Assembly (NCBI GenBank): GCA_025267735.1
Contig: CM046297.1
Coordinates: 33,506,011 to 33,570,010, forward strand
Origin: Mactra quadrangularis
Taxonomy: Eukaryota; Mollusca; Bivalvia; Venerida; Mactridae
DNA: 64,000 nt
Direction of reading: 5' to 3'
Positions 1 through 14,300 of the stretch are shown here, piece by piece; position 1 is the stretch's first letter, and every line of letters starts with the position of its first letter. The translations under genes and the position numbers were made by a program. The notes below the pieces were generated by a model. That model was given only the letters and a program-made list of their open reading frames with translations. It did not search any database and was not told the DNA's origin.

Positions 1-130
1 AGCCGTCCGGCGAATACGTATGCAGGGAGTACAATGAGTGCCAACGTAATTGATGTAAAAAATATTTAAGTAACTCTGTATTCAGTGGTTGTCTAAAACA
101 GTGATTGGTTAGTAATTAAGAATTTTGTGT

Positions 131-460
131 AATAAGGGACTTTAGTCATTTATGTCCCCTTGCATACACTTCAAATAGGTAGATCCTATTAGTTGGATTA
201 TTCGAATTTTACCCTTACTTTTCAATGTCAATTTGCAAAATTAATCTTAAAAACTTCTCTGTAACTTCTTGTTTTTAAGGTCAAGAACTATATCTTCTGT
301 TAATATCTTGATTAACAGGAAAGATATAAAATGAAATATTTTGTTATCCTTACATAGGAATTCAATGATAAAATCCGAGGATTCCAACTGTAAGAACCTA
401 CTAACCAAATGGACTGCTTCAAATTTTATCTGACAAAATAACTGACAAAAGTCCCTAATT
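131..460. mobile_element. MITE with AATAAGGGACTTTAGTCA ends
   Basis: The left end is AATAAGGGACTTTAGTCATT; the right end in reverse complement is AATTAGGGACTTTTGTCAGT. The interior includes ATAAAATCCGAGGATTCCAA. A broken relative lies at about 9,310-9,560. Confidence 0.75.
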
Positions 461-500
461 GTGAAATACCATCAGAGGTATGCACGCAATTCATTGTAAA

Positions 501-584
501 AACATTTTCGTACCCAGAGGCTAGTTGTAAGATTCTCGATACTAGCGATCGAGAATATTGATAACCTCAGGGTACGAGAATGTT
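501..584. repeat. 84-bp palindromic mini-element
   Basis: AACATTTTCGTACCC at the left pairs with GGGTACGAGAATGTT at the right. Inner segments GATTCTCGAT and ATCGAGAAT also pair. A second copy is at 7,357-7,438. Confidence 0.75.
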
Positions 585-1370
585 GTTAGAACCACGAACG
601 ACTACTCTGTCAAAACTTTTATTCGCGACGTCATTAATCTGATGACGTCGCGTTCTCTTTCCATTTCGAGGCGGCCATTTTTATTTTCTAAGAACAATTA
701 TCAAAAGTTACCCCGAAAATCAAATGTATTCACGCAGTTTAATATTTTGTTAGCATCTAATTCGTCAAATATTTTTCAGTGGCGCATGTGCAGGTGCGGT
801 GATTTCTTTTTACGGAAGTATTAAATGGAACAATCGGGCGTACAGAAAGTTCTCGGCAAACATGCACTTGACTTGTCTATAATTGAATCGTGCATCCAAT
901 TCTCAAAAATGGAATGCGCTATGAAGGCAGGTAAATGACAAAATCGCAGCATGGTTTAGTATCGTGGTTCCAGAAGTAAGTTTGCAGGCGGATAATATGT
1001 CAACATACATCGATTCAATCATGCAATTGACTTAAGCGTCCAAAATGGAAGATCGGAGCACGCACCTCAGACTCAGTTAACAATAAAAATGCATTGCAGA
1101 AAAAAATATAAAACTCACCTCGTTAGTGGCATTCGTTCCATGTTAAACTACCACTATCACTATTGTTTAGACATACACGTGATTTCTGGTTGTAGTCCAT
1201 TTGAAAATAAACATCATAGAAATGTGACTTGTTTCATCCCTAGAGACATTCGTAGTCGTACTCTCAGAGCGCACATTCCGACTGTATAAGTTTATAAGAT
1301 CCATAGCTTTGATAAAAGTCATTCTGTTCATGTCGTGCCAATAATATTTTGGTTTAAATAATGCATACAA

Positions 1371-1828
1371 TTTAATGTGCTAGGGTCCTAGTTCGTCACC
1401 CTAGGGAAATAAAATTAGTGAAAAAATAAACTTGAATACTTAAACATACCTTATTTACTAAGGTAATCTGGTAAATGAATTATCAAAATATCATTTTATC
1501 AATTTCGCACGTTGACTTCGTGGGGAAAATCAACCATCAAAATTTTAAGAACGCGACAAAAATGCAGACGTGCGTCAAATGAATCCAAAAATAAACATAG
1601 CATAATGAAACATGGATTTTACTCACTTAAATGACGATAAGCATCATTTTCCAAAATGTAGTGTAATAATTAGGAGTAATCCCATCAATTTATCTTTTGA
1701 TGAAATAATATCTTGATAATTCATTTACCAGATTACCTTAGTAAATAAGGTATGTTTAAGTATTCAAGTTTATTTTTTCACTAATTTTATTTCTCTAGGG
1801 TGACGAACTAGAACCCCAGCACATTAAA
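1371..1828. mobile_element. MITE with ~115-bp terminal inverted repeats
   Basis: The left arm (1371-1489) and right arm (about 1711-1828) are reverse complements with few differences, including TTAATGTGCTAGGGTCCTAG at the left end and the internal GGTAATCTGGTAAATGAATT. The ~220-bp centre has no coding capacity. Confidence 0.88.
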
Positions 1829-2451
1829 GTGTTAAATATAGCTGTTAAATATAAATTTAATGTTTGGTAATATTGATCCTTTCAGGTTTAAGTTCATATT
1901 CAGACCTTTTTTCCTTGTATAACAGGGGGCATTTACAGACGCCTTCCTCTCTTGAAATTTCCATAAAATCATGCAGTTTTCCCAAAATTTGCAGTTTACC
2001 TTAGATTTTTTGTTCCCATATTTATGACATTGCGATAAAATTTCCCAGGTGTTCTAAAATAAATAGTCCCAAGGCCCCTTCCCCAAATACAGAAAAAAGC
2101 CCTGATATTACTTTACATTACATATACTATAGGCATTAGCAAATTACAGTATGTAACTCTAAACCTGGGAGATTGTTGCTTAATATTTATTTTAAGTATA
2201 CAAAATACATAATCAGGGCTCAACAAATGTGGTCCTATTTTTCTTATTTGGGTTCAGCCAATTTTTTACTGCTAGTAAACTTTGGATTTGGGCAGGAATT
2301 TTATGTAATACCCCTGGTATGGGCAAGTAAAATATATAGTTGAGTTTCAAACCAGACAACGTACATAAAAGAAATTATGTTGAGCCCTGATATAAACATA
2401 AAAAGTCACATTATAATGGACATATTTATTTGTTTACAGATATAAAGAAAG

Positions 2452-2783
2452 ATGTCAGGCACTTGGCAGCATGGTCTTATGGGTTGTTTTGACAATTTTG
2501 GATTATGTCTCATCACATGGATTGTTCCTTGTTACACATTTGGAAAGAATGCAGAAGCTGTTGGTGCCAGTTGTATAGGTTACGGCCTCCTGTTAAAAAT
2601 TCCCTTAGTTAATATTGTGATGGCTATCGGCCTAGATGGGAAATTCGAGGGGAGAAGAACATTGTCGGTGGAATTGCAAACGACATTATTTCGTGGATTT
2701 TCTGCCCATTTTGTTCATTGATGCAAGAGGCTCAGGAAGTTCAAGGAATAACCCCCCAAGCAATGGCAATAGAAAGGGTTTAG
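2452..2783 (+). pseudogene. PLAC8/cornifelin-family small Cys-rich protein, frameshifted
   Basis: The start follows a TTTACAG splice-like acceptor at about 2,440. The first frame reads MSGTWQHGLMGCFDNFGLCL, then the hallmark PCYTFGKNAEAVG, which fits the PLAC8 pattern (CL...PC...G.NAE). At about 2,630 the frame breaks. The -1/+2 frame continues IRGEKNIVGGIANDIISWIF, CPFCSLMQEAQEVQG and stops at TAG 2781-2783. Joined, the length (about 110 aa) is normal for the family. PLAC8 proteins are small, membrane-associated and Cys-rich, with varied roles. The break is either a true inactivating indel, a sequence error or an undetected tiny intron. AATAAA-like signals follow at about 2,800 and 2,878. 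Confidence 0.72.
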
Positions 2784-3957
2784 ACTGAATTGAAAATTAG
2801 AATAAAAAATATAATTCCAAATTTGTCTTTAGCATAAGGATCAGTTGTAATTTTATATTAACATTAGCAGAAATGAAATAAAATATGCATGAAGAATTAT
2901 TGGCATGTTTTTTGTTTTGTTTTGTTCTTTTGTGACGCAACAATACCTAGTCTCAAATGGGTACATATACTTGGTTAATTTGCATTAGTACTAGTTAGAA
3001 ATACTGCTAATGTGAGATTACCAAATAAGAATACTAATTTAATTCAATAATCTTAAAATATATCAAATTCAGAATATGTTACGGCATTTTTAGGCCATTT
3101 TGGGGGCAAAATTGGTCACCACTCTCCTACAAAAAATGTATATATTTTCCTTTGCAGTGGTAAACCTCGTGTCTTAGGAATTCTGTTCTAATGAATGCAT
3201 TTTTGTTGTTTCTAAAGCAAAATGGAGTTCTCATAGGTAGATATTTTTGCAATATTCTGTTGAAAATATAATTCAGAAAGTGTATGTTATCTAAAACATT
3301 CATAATGCAAAAATGTTATCCCATTGTTTAATTTTGGCACTATTCCCTCATCTCTTAAGGACATGCAAACTTGACGTGGAAATAATGACTGAATGTAATG
3401 CTATTACCAATACTCATTTAATCATACATGACCACTCGTGTAAATGCCCTTATGAGATTTTGGATTGTTGTACATCACACCTCAGCTCAAAACTTGTTTT
3501 GTTTTACACACCAGTTATTTTATTTCTACTCCATACCGGTAAAACAATTAAATGCGCAAGCAGATTATTAAAGTCATTTACTGTTATAATTATTCATAGT
3601 GATGACCAAATCAAGGGAAGCAACTCATAAAATACAGAAGTGACATTTGAATAGTTACTTCCCCTTCTCAACACAACAACAATAGTTAATATTAGAAACT
3701 CAAGCTGAATAAGGTTTGTTAGTTCCAGATTCATCCATGTAGAACATAGTTATTTGACATATTATGGCAGAAAAGTATGCAATACACCTTCAACCATGCT
3801 GTTTTGTGAACACATAATTATTTTAACTTTGTTTCACACAGGAATTAAACATCTAGTACTAACAAATAATTAACTTTAAATTAGAAGATATAAATATTTC
3901 TTTCATGCTTTATGGTGAAACGTCGCTTTATTGGATGAAAATATACAATGCAGAATG

Positions 3958-4110
3958 TTTGTCAACATGGTGTGAGATCTTTTTTATTTTTTTTATTTCA
4001 ACTCATGAACTCAGAAAATGACATTTTAACTTGTGGCAATGTCACTCGTGAAAATGGTTTCTGAGTTCACACGGTGAAATAAAAATCGATCTTACACCAA
4101 AGTTGACAAA
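3958..4110. repeat. Palindromic MITE-like repeat
   Basis: TTTGTCAACATGGTGTGAGA at the left pairs imperfectly with TCTTACACCAAAGTTGACAAA at the right. The inner parts (TTTATTTCA..TGAACTCAGAAA and TTTCTGAGTTCA..TGAAATAAA) also pair. Confidence 0.75.
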
Positions 4111-5254
4111 TATCCTCTATACATCTAAAAATTACTCTGTAACTGAATATTATCTATAGTATTGAAAATTAAGTAAAAAGTTATCCCTTTATTCCATTTT
4201 TGTTACTAATTCCCTCTCAAGAAATAACCTTGCCACATTCCCCAAAAAAGTGAAAATAAATGCAAAAAAATCATTGTGCAGTAAGGTGTTACTTATTAAT
4301 TTTTTTTCATTGTTATGCATTTATACTTTTGTTATGTGAATGCAATTATAGTATTATAGCTTGGGTTATCAAGCATTGGTATAAACCTTTTTGTTCGAGA
4401 ATTACGTGAATTCCCTAACTTGGTGAGGGATTACGTAAAATCCCTGGTTACACACATTCCCTTGAACATAAGTATGTCAATAGATTCCAAACACGTGTGA
4501 AATTTATTCTTTTACTATGTAACAAATCGATTTTATGTCTTGTACTCATACACAGCACCCATCAAAAGTTTATTTGAAAAAGTTTATATAAGATATTTTC
4601 ACTCTGTAGGCCTACTGAATAGCTTTTGTCCAAATTTTGATAATTGTTTATTTTGATATGCTTTAAGTTTTGCTTTATTCTTCGGTAATTATTTCACGAT
4701 GTCTCAACGCCGTGATATTGTGATGGGTATATTTTGATAGCAATGGGCAAAAGTCACGTGACATAAATCCTTTCGATTTCTACTGCCGACATTTTATTGT
4801 TTTTTTAATGCAGTCATAGTACAACTCATTTCCATTAAAAGTGACATAGGAAAATCATATTTGGGGGAAACCATATAAACAATATTTCTATCAAAAGTGC
4901 AACACACGTAAAATCAGCGTTTTATATCAACCATTTCCGCAAATCCCTTCGACTCACATGAAAAGGAGTAGGTATATTTTCCGGACCAGCGGACCAGTTT
5001 AGTATACGGATGCAGTAAAACAAATATGCGCATCATTATGTGTGCATAGTAGAGATTTGCCAATATTTTATTTGAAACGATAAAATAGATAGAGTTTTGG
5101 GAAATTACATTTAGTATTTATTCAAATGTAAATATATATAAAAAAATCACGATAAAACATTTAATTTTTAAAATAAAGATGTTTCTTTCTTTAAAAATGC
5201 CCAGTAACATTCAAACTCATCACAGCGGTTACGTCACGCGTTGCTACTTTAATT

Positions 5255-6190
5255 GATTTGATAAAGGAGATAACCGCTGCGGGGAGTTTTTCTGCCATTT
5301 TTTGTCAGATCTTTACGAAACTTCATGCAATGATAACATACCATGTGATGAACGGATTAAGACAGTAACCACAACTCTACCTGGCTTAATAAAGGATTAT
5401 TTCCCATTATTATTTTTTTTGCGTTAAAGTTTTCAAATTGTTGGATATCTCTGCCATTTATGGTTAGAAGTTTATACAATTTAATAAAACAATTAATTAC
5501 CATCTGTTGCCAAGAATTAGACAGTAACCAAAACTCTACTTGGCTTAAAAATGAATTATTTCCCTTTGTTAATTTTGCGTTAAAGTTTTCAAATTGTTAG
5601 ATATCTCTGCCATTTCTGGTTAGATGTTTATGAAATTTCATACAAAGATTACATGCTATCTGTTGAAAAGAATTAGACAGTAACTACAACTCTACCTGGC
5701 CTATTAATGGATTATTTTTTTTGTTATTTTTGTGTCAATTTTGTTTAATTGTTGAATATCTCTGCCATTTATGGTTAGATGCTTATGAAATTTCATACAA
5801 TTATTACATACCATCTATTGAAAAGAATTAGACTGTAACAGTAACTCCCCCGGGCATAATAGTAGATTATTTTCCTTTGTTTTTTGCGTTATTTTTTTGA
5901 ATTGTTGGATAACTCTGCCATTTATGGTTAGATGTTTATGAAATTTCATACAATTATTACATACCATCTATTGAAAAAAATTAGACAGTAACTACAACTC
6001 TACCTGGCCCATTAATGGACTATTTCCCTTTGTTTTTTTGCGTTAAAGTTTTCAAATTGTTGGATATCTCTGCCATTTATGGTTAGATGTTTATGAAATT
6101 TCATACAATGATTACAAACCATTTGTTGAAAGAATTAGACAGTTATGGTTACTCTACCTGGCTTAAATATGGATTATTTCCCTTTGTATT
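5255..6190 (+). repeat. ~155-bp tandem array
   Basis: About six units. The motif TTAGACAGTAAC recurs near 5,361, 5,520, 5,676, 5,831, 5,983 and 6,138 (spacing 152-159 bp). Each unit also has a TCTGCCATTTATGGTTAGATG segment and an ACTCTACCTGGC segment. Single related units occur in both duplicates at about 13,185-13,290 and 28,050-28,084/29,848-29,930. Confidence 0.85.
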
Positions 6191-6616
6191 TTTATGGTAA
6201 ATATCTTACATATCTTTACCAGCCCCGTGTTCAGTATCTACTGTTAGCCAACGTTACGGATACGGGAGAACTCAACCTGCAGCCAACTCAACCTGTGCAA
6301 TACTCAACAAAAATACGGACAACTCAATCCGTTAGTATGATATTGAATAGTCTCGGGTTGAGCTGTCAATAGGTTCAGTTGTTCCGATTCTACCGTTACA
6401 GAATGTTCAAGGTAACTGAACACGCTGCTGGGCACGTTAATTATTGTATTCTAAAATAAATATACTTGAGACGGTATAAGACGCTAGCGCATATTGCTTG
6501 AATGTTTTTACTCTAAGGAGTATACATGGCTAAACGGTGGTTCAAGCATTTTTTTGAAATGCTTATACTTGTAATTCAACAAGTTTTAAATCAGCGAATG
6601 AATGTAATGTGTTCAC

Positions 6617-7345
6617 TAGGGCTTTACTCTAGTATACGATATATATCGAATACTGGTATTGCAGGTTCTATAGATATATCGGATCGATCATTTCCGTATT
6701 TAACAAAATATCGATCAATGACAGTAATGTTTTTGTACAATTCAAAATCCTGGTATGCAAATCGGTTGATATCTGTTACTTACTGTTCCTGCCAAAACTA
6801 TTTGTCAGGATCTTATAACTTTTTCTTTATTAATCATTTTCCGACGTGCACTTAATCCTGCATGTAACACTCAAGAGAGGGGCTGGCAGTATAAAGAGAT
6901 AAAATATTTTGTACAGCAAATCAACATCCTACTGCTTCTGGACAGTTCGGTATGGGCTTATCTGTAGACGAACTATCTAATATTATGACACACCTTTACG
7001 CAAACGTCTTAAACCGATTACGTCATGTTTTGTTCTTGGGAAGTAGCTGTTGTGGTTAAAAGGCCTCTTTTTATATACTTTGATTTTCAATTTTCCCGGA
7101 GACCAACGATCGCCCCTTATTATACAGATCACTTTTGGGAACCAATAGTCACACGGATTTGGTAAGGACAGATCCGCAATGTAAGGAGCACTTGACTGAA
7201 CAGAAGCGATAAGTCATGTAAATAGCTTCAGTTCTGAAATACTATGTTTTCCCTTTTGTCGATCTTTTTAAGCGTCATGAAAATATGAATTACTGGAAAT
7301 AAATCCAACTGAAACCAAAAATTCTGTCGGCATAAAGATGGTGTC
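6617..7345. mobile_element. Copy of the TAGGGCT DNA transposon, opposite orientation, one end lost
   Basis: Begins TAGGGCTTTACTCTAGTATA and matches the reverse complement of 18,660-19,230, including segments around 6,920-7,180 (CATCCTACTGCTTCTGGACAG and ATTTGGTAAGGACAGATCCG regions). The far terminus is replaced by a short palindrome at 7,357-7,438. Confidence 0.6.
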
Positions 7346-7356
7346 TAGATCCAGAC

Positions 7357-7438
7357 CATTCTCGTACCCCAAGGTTATCAAGATTCTCGATCTAATTAGT
7401 AACGAAAATCTTACTAGGCTCTGGTAACGATAATGTTA
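7357..7438. repeat. Second copy of the 84-bp palindromic mini-element
   Basis: CATTCTCGTACCCCAAGGTT then AAGATTCTCGAT at the left; GGTAACGATAATGTT at the right. It follows the truncated DNA transposon end directly. Confidence 0.65.
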
Positions 7439-7439
7439 A

Positions 7440-9300
7440 ATATGAACAGGAAAACATTTTATAACATATTACTCTTTTATTACTGAAAAACCTTAACATG
7501 ACATTCAATATAATGCTTTTCGAGTTACCTTTAGATTATACTTCATATTTTTTTTTTGTTTGCCGTGACAATCAATTTGCTGCATTTCGCAGCAATTTTT
7601 TACTTGTTGTAATTATAGCTGAGACTACAAAGATAGAATAAAAGCTATGTTATGAAAAATAATTACAATAAACATGGTATTGCAGGTTTAGGATGTCAGA
7701 TGCTGAATCGCATAAATGTGTTGCATTCGTGTATTTTGTTTATATTTTTTCACATACCATACTTAAATAAATTAAAATAATGATTTTACAAAAATAATCA
7801 ACAAAATTCGAGAATTATTGTAGACTTTTTACGGAATATTTAAAATAAATTTACAAATTGTAGCAGAGACCTATATAATTATACTAATTGTTATAAAACA
7901 AAGATGATATTTGCAAAAATGTTGCTGTAAATAAATAAATAAAGTTGTCTACTAATCATAATTTCTTAAAATGGCAATATTTAATGAGATAATACATCAC
8001 AATATCACGTTGTAAAAAACAATATCAACGAAACACGCAAGCAATACAGTTAATTTTAATCCCTTCTTCATTTAACTCGTCAGTTAAGAACATAAAAATC
8101 ACTCTAAATGTAACTCGACAGTTAAGCGCACTATTTAACTCGTCAGTTAAGCGGTCAGTGTTTTAGGTGGACCCTGAATAATCGGATTGATCGGCTTTTA
8201 TGCCTGACGAAAAGATCCGAGATTTTGCAGTTGCTCTTTCACAAAATCTGATTTTATACCATTAGGAGCGTCGCGCTTCGACGCGGACGCCAATAAATAG
8301 TGTTTCGTTCAGATGAAAGCTACGCACTGATTGCTCCATTTTCCATCACTCTAGCCTGACATAAAGGGTTCGTCTAGGATAACGGAAGTTCTGTACGTCT
8401 AGACTCTGAGGCCACTGCGTATTTGTTATGTATTTAGGATGATTTTTTTTCTATTTACAGGGAACACCTTGATGGCGGCGTTCAACGTAAGTATTTGAAG
8501 TGCTTACCTGTCAAGTCTCATGCATTCAGCGTGAGACTCATGCACTTAGTACAGAAATCACGCTCTTACATACAGAATTTAACTTCTCATGCAAATTCAA
8601 AAACAAGTTTCTAAAATAGTTTTTGAATATGTTCTATTTTAGTTACTTATATATTATAACCGATGTGAACAATATTTCGCAAATGCTTGCTGTGAGGATC
8701 GAATGCCAATTCTATTGTTAGTGAAACTGTCATCCTAAATGCAATAATAACAAGAAACATGCACGTTCGACGGCTCAATATTCAATGAATTGATAATAAT
8801 TTTACTTAAAGCATCGAGAACACACCGTTTTCTTCTGAGGGGCTACCCCTATAGGGGCAACTTCCCCTTGGAACCTATTGAACGCGCGATGACTTTTACC
8901 ACCATTGTCAGGTCTGCTTGAAGTGTTTTGCCGATTAACCTTTAAATGCTCTGGTTCCAGCTTCAAAACAAACTAAACTTTGTACTTAACTTAGTTTAAT
9001 TTTTAATTAGATGATAAATTTTGCTCATTTGATCGATGATACATGTTTACAACAAACAAAAAACAAAAGAAAGTACTCATCACCCGTACAAATCGTAGAT
9101 TTGTTTATTTCAACATCGTTGAATGGACTACGATAGCAGGTCAACATTGAATTTACAAAATACTGTATTAACATTTTAAAGTTGATTTCGGGTTCATATT
9201 TCAGTTTTGCATGCAAATAACATGTGTGATAACGATAGAGCTACATCGATAGTAAGAATGGTTGATTATATGACGATAAACATGGCCAAGGCAATCGGAT
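7440..9300. other. No gene seen
   Basis: AT-rich sequence. The TAACTCG(A/T)CAGTTAAG motif recurs at 8,080-8,150, and there is a short GGGGCTACCCCTATAGGGGC palindrome at 8,839. The frames are short and show no domain or splice structure. Confidence 0.5.
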
Positions 9301-9309
9301 ATACGTAAG

Positions 9310-9560
9310 TAAGATAACTCAATGAGGGATATTAGTAAGTTATCCTTCCCTGATAAAGTCCGAGAAGACCCATTTGGTTAAAAGTTCCTATCAGTTGGAA
9401 TCCTCGGATTTTATCACTGAATTTCGATGCAATGATAATAAAAATGTTTCTTCAAATATATATATAGTTCCTTACCCAAACAATAAGGGACATTAGTCAG
9501 TTATTTCCCCTCGTATACTCTTCAAATGGGTAGGTCCAATCGCCAAAAGTCTAAAAACAA
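9310..9560. repeat. Partial copies of the AATAAGGGAC MITE
   Basis: GAGGGATATTAGTAAGTTAT and AACAATAAGGGACATTAGTC are two terminus-like segments flanking CAGTTGGAATCCTCGGATTT, which is the reverse complement of the interior of 131-460. Probably a nested or rearranged copy. Confidence 0.6.
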
Positions 9561-11096
9561 GGTACACGACAACAGCAATCGGATATAACATCTTTCTTCC
9601 AATATGTTTAAAGCATCAATGATACGCAACACGAACCTTTTCACGAACTCCTTGATGTCTCATTTACACTGTTTGATGCTATCACAATTGCCTAAGGAGA
9701 TAGAATTATCAAGAAGTTTGCTAATGGCAAATCTTCGTGAAAAGTTGATAATATACCCAATAATTACTTCAGTGTACGAGATCTGTTATGTTACCTGTCT
9801 TTTTTCAAATGTTTAATGCAATTCTGGACACCGGCACTTTACCTGACAGCTGGCTTATTGGCTCTACCTTAAACCCTGTATCTACATACCAATAATGATT
9901 CTAAATTGTTATTTTAAATTTCTACAATGAAAAATCGGGGCTAGTAAAAAGAAATTATTTTGTTGTTTTATATATTTCACCACGGAATTTAACTCTTAAT
10001 GGAGGTAAGGGCTTTAGAGCAAGCTGTTTAAATTAGGTTTACGCGGTTAAGTTTTCCAAATAACAAGTAGCATGTATTTTGATGTCAAAACATGTGTCTA
10101 CAACAGTGGATATCTTTCTGTAACAGTTATTGTGGATTACTACTGCGGGAAATTTGTATTCCATATTATTTTCGATATACCGGAACGACTTAAACTTAAC
10201 GACTACATCTCTCTGCGCAAATTAACGGTTTCAGATTAAACATGGGTAATTACAGCAATAATTTAATTCTTAAAATATTTGTTTTCTTACATACAGACGA
10301 TATATTTAACATAATTTTAAACCAAAATTTGTACATACAAATATAAAAAGCTCATAGACTAACTACATCATCAAAGGAAAGGAACATACCTTTCACTCTT
10401 TTTAAGACAATACACCTTTTAGATACACACTATTAAAATAAGTACACAACCGGTAACACTTGTGTATGGTTAAACCAATTGAACATGAATTAAAAACCAA
10501 AACGCACAATTATTAAATGTTCATTCAATGAAAAATTTAAACAATCATGGAAAGCTAGACTAACTATATCATCAAAGAGACATAACTCTCATTCTTTGAA
10601 AGACTGTTCACATTTTGAAATTTACCTTACACTATTAAGTAATTCACTTTACGATAGTTTGTTTTATTTTAGAACAGGAAAATACCATGATTTACTTTTC
10701 TCTTTCATAAAGTTTCAAACTGTTCATGTAATAGTTTTACTCAATTAATTTCATTCTTACTTTAATTTTGAAAATAAATTGATTAGTACATTTGAACTCT
10801 GATTATACATATTTATCATACATATATTATATACATTTCTGATTATAATCCTCCGTTAGTCTATGTCATGATACCATTTTGTAAAATTATTAGCCATTAT
10901 GTCGCTTGTTGTTGCTTTGTATTGTGTTAACAAAATAAAAATTATGTCCAGTTCCGTTCTGTTCTGTTAATTCTACAGATATATACGTGCTGGTTTAAAT
11001 ACTGACATATTTAATGACAGCTTATCCTTTAGTAAAACAAGCAAATGATGGTCCAATAACCTTGGAACCAGTAATATTTTACTAATGAAACTATTA

Positions 11097-11329
11097 TTAA
11101 TAAAAAACAACTTCCAAAGAGGCATAAGGATTTTCCTCAAACACATTAAAAAGACTACTATAAGGCTGTAGTTGTTGTAGTAGACAAGGAGTGTTCCGCT
11201 CTGCTCTAAATCTATAGTAATCATCGTCAAATTCTGTGTTCATCATTAACTGACGACAGGTGCCATTCGAATATAGACAATCTGCTTCTTCATATTCGTA
11301 TACTTCGCTTTCATCTCTGATCACGGGCG
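11097..11329 (-). CDS. Locus A exon 7, C-terminal tail and stop
   Basis: The exon starts after an ATTTTAG acceptor in phase 1 and ends at TAA (11097-11099). It encodes about 77 residues: an acidic Tyr/Glu stretch, then CRQLMMNTEFDDDYYRFRAE, a Gln-Leu run and FNVFEENPY. I recognise no domain. The tail is conserved in locus B with one inserted base. No equivalent was found for locus C. Confidence 0.7.
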
Positions 11330-14300
11330 CTAAAATGAAAATATTTACAAATTTTACAAATCTATCACAGTCGCGTCCGTGCCGCAGTGGTGACCTCGAG
11401 CTCTCTGCTATATATATCTTCACAAATATATGATTTTTATATTATTTTATTCCATAATAAGGAACATTTTTGTTAATATGAGGAAGTATAAGGGAGAACT
11501 GGTAAAAATGTATCAAGACCATCTTACATAACCGTATTTAAAGATTTAATGAGCGGCATAACACATTCAGACTTTAATTGGGGTCATGTTCATTAAAACC
11601 CTATCTAAAATTCTTCGCTCGCATTTTCACTTAATTGACAGTTGATGAGATCACAGAACAGATCTTGTTCAACTGACCTTAGTTTTACTATGATATTCAT
11701 AGCACAACTCGCAACGAATTGTCCGATCACAGTACATGAATAAAAAACTTCGTCAAAACCCAATATAAAATTAAAAAAATAATTTCGGGATGTTAGCGTT
11801 TTGTTAGAATTAAAGCTACGCATCGATTGGTCCATGTTAAGCTAAAGCGAACATGATCCTCAGTGTAATACCAAGATATTCCATGACAGTGTTTATATAA
11901 TTTGTGTTTACGGAGATTGCAATTGATTTAGAAGACACATATTCTCACCTTCAGTGAAAGCGGCTATTTCTCTTTCTTTGATTTCAATTTGAATATCTAG
12001 CTGCGCTATTTTTCTCTCAATGTCAATATATTCTTTCTTGAAAACTTCAGACTTTACATTTAGTTCTGATTTTTCTTGGCGTAGTTCATTTCTTTCTTTT
12101 TCCAGTTGGATAAGTTTGGGATTTGAATGGTTGGACTTTGTTCGTGGTTGCTTTCCATCTATTTGAGTGTATACGTATTCCCCAGAACAAGCATGTCTAA
12201 TACAAAAGTACCCGTCGTGCTCTACAAAAAATCATTTTTTCTAAATGATCATTAAAATTAGGTAGTAAATGCTAACTGACTTTGACACGGAATTGTTAGT
12301 TGGTATTATATTCAGATTTACACAGCGTAAATGCATAATTTAAAAAATATGGTTCTATGATTAAATGGACACCAATAAAATAACTGAACAACAGAAATTT
12401 AGCTATGTATATAATGTCTTATCATATTCTACACGTTAAAAGTTTGTTGTAAAGTCTGAACGATATACTAGAGTGTTTTTGTATCCATTTGACCATTTAA
12501 AATTTTCTTATCATTTTACGAATATTTGTTCGTAAAATTAGATATCATCAGAAACATATATATACACTTTAAACGGTTTTTATTATACATCATTTGGTTA
12601 TTTTTCTGCTAAATAAAAACAGTAAAGTCGCTATCAATCATAGATTACTGTTGTATTATTTTCGTAAAAACATAATCAAATTACCTTTAACTCGTCCGTT
12701 TTCCATTAAATGCTCAGTTTTCAGATATTCTGCAACGTGTTCATAATCAGCTTTTTCTAGAACCTCGATAAACGACATATACCAATCGTTATGTTTTTTT
12801 GGTATTCTTTCAAGCAATACCAATGCTCCTGCAATAGCCCCATTGTTGTTACATTCACAAATAATTTTTTCTTTGTCTGTGTCAGTAATTAAATCATAGT
12901 ACATCAAATATGGCATAAGTTCAGGTGGATTGATCATTTTTGAAATAATTGGTGTAACCTGTTTCAAATGATCTTTTTGATTTCTGTGATTTATGAATTT
13001 GTAGCCACGGATGGTATCAACAACGAAAGAGTACCCTAAAACAGAAAAGAAGATAAAAAAGCGTGTATCTCTAATTAAATCAATTAGGCCTAGAGTTTGG
13101 CGAAACGCAGGCTGGCAGGCGAGTGGTCGGGAGGGCGATCGTCCGGTGTCGTTTACATTTTTTTGCTTTACCAATTATTTCTGCCATTTATTGTCAGATC
13201 TTTATGAAATTTCATACAATGATAATATACCATGTAATGAACAGAATTAGAGAGTTACCACGACTCTATCTGGCTTGATTATGGATTTTTGTTTTGTCCT
13301 TACGTTTTTAATATCATGTTGTATATGTATGTCATTTATGGTCAGAACTTGGTGTAAATCCGGATTTAATGTGGTTTTTTTTCACATTACAATTCTTGTA
13401 TGTACGTTATCGCCGGATATGAATCGAAATCGATCAAGTCTAGGACTACATGTGTAGTAAAATACCTTTTACTGTAACCCTTTTATTTCTTAAGATATCA
13501 ACTTTAAACTTTAACTATGTTCCCTATTATCAACCACATCTCATGTGACAAGGTTCATAACTCCAAATGCATTAGTCAGAATTATCTCCCCTTTAATTTA
13601 GAGATTTCTTTAAAAAATGTTTGTTTTTACTGCAACTGTTTTATTTTATTAGGTATAGACTTCAAACTTTAAATATGTGGCAAGGATCATAACTATAAAT
13701 ACATTTTTCCCATAATTATCCTCCCTTGAACTTAAAGTTTTTTTTTAAAAAAAGATCTATTTGTTCTTACTGCAACTGTTTTATTTCTTATGGTATCAAC
13801 TTCAAATATTAAATATACGTATGTTCCTTATCATCAACCATGTCTCTTGTTAATAAAGAATATCAAAACGCTTAGTTTTATGCTAGTTTTGGGTGTCAAT
13901 TATGTTCTATTTACTTTAAAACCATGGATAGAACTCGGATCACCTTACCACATTCCTCCAAAGCACCAATGAATGTGCACCAATTTTCAATCTCTTTACT
14001 TCGCTCCATTTCGCCTAATATCATTCTAACGGCGTCTTTCTCTGAATACCTCGCTTCTGCGTATATATCGTCCTGATTTTCTGCAAGGGAATTTAAACTG
14101 CACAATAATCGGTAGTGACCAAGTTGTTAAGACGTTTGACTAGTAATAAGGTCCGCATTGGTTTGAGTCTTATCCAAAACCTATCCAGTTGTTTCGTTTG
14201 TTTGTTTGGGTTTTACGGCGCATCAACACAGAAAGGTTATATCGCGCCGAATCTAGTTGCTTCCTCAAGCAAGAAAGGTTTTCCTGCAATCTTAATACTA

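Noticed and set aside
3313..3630. 105-codon plus-strand frame
   Set aside because: No recognisable domain, splice context or repeated copy; length is compatible with chance in this sequence.
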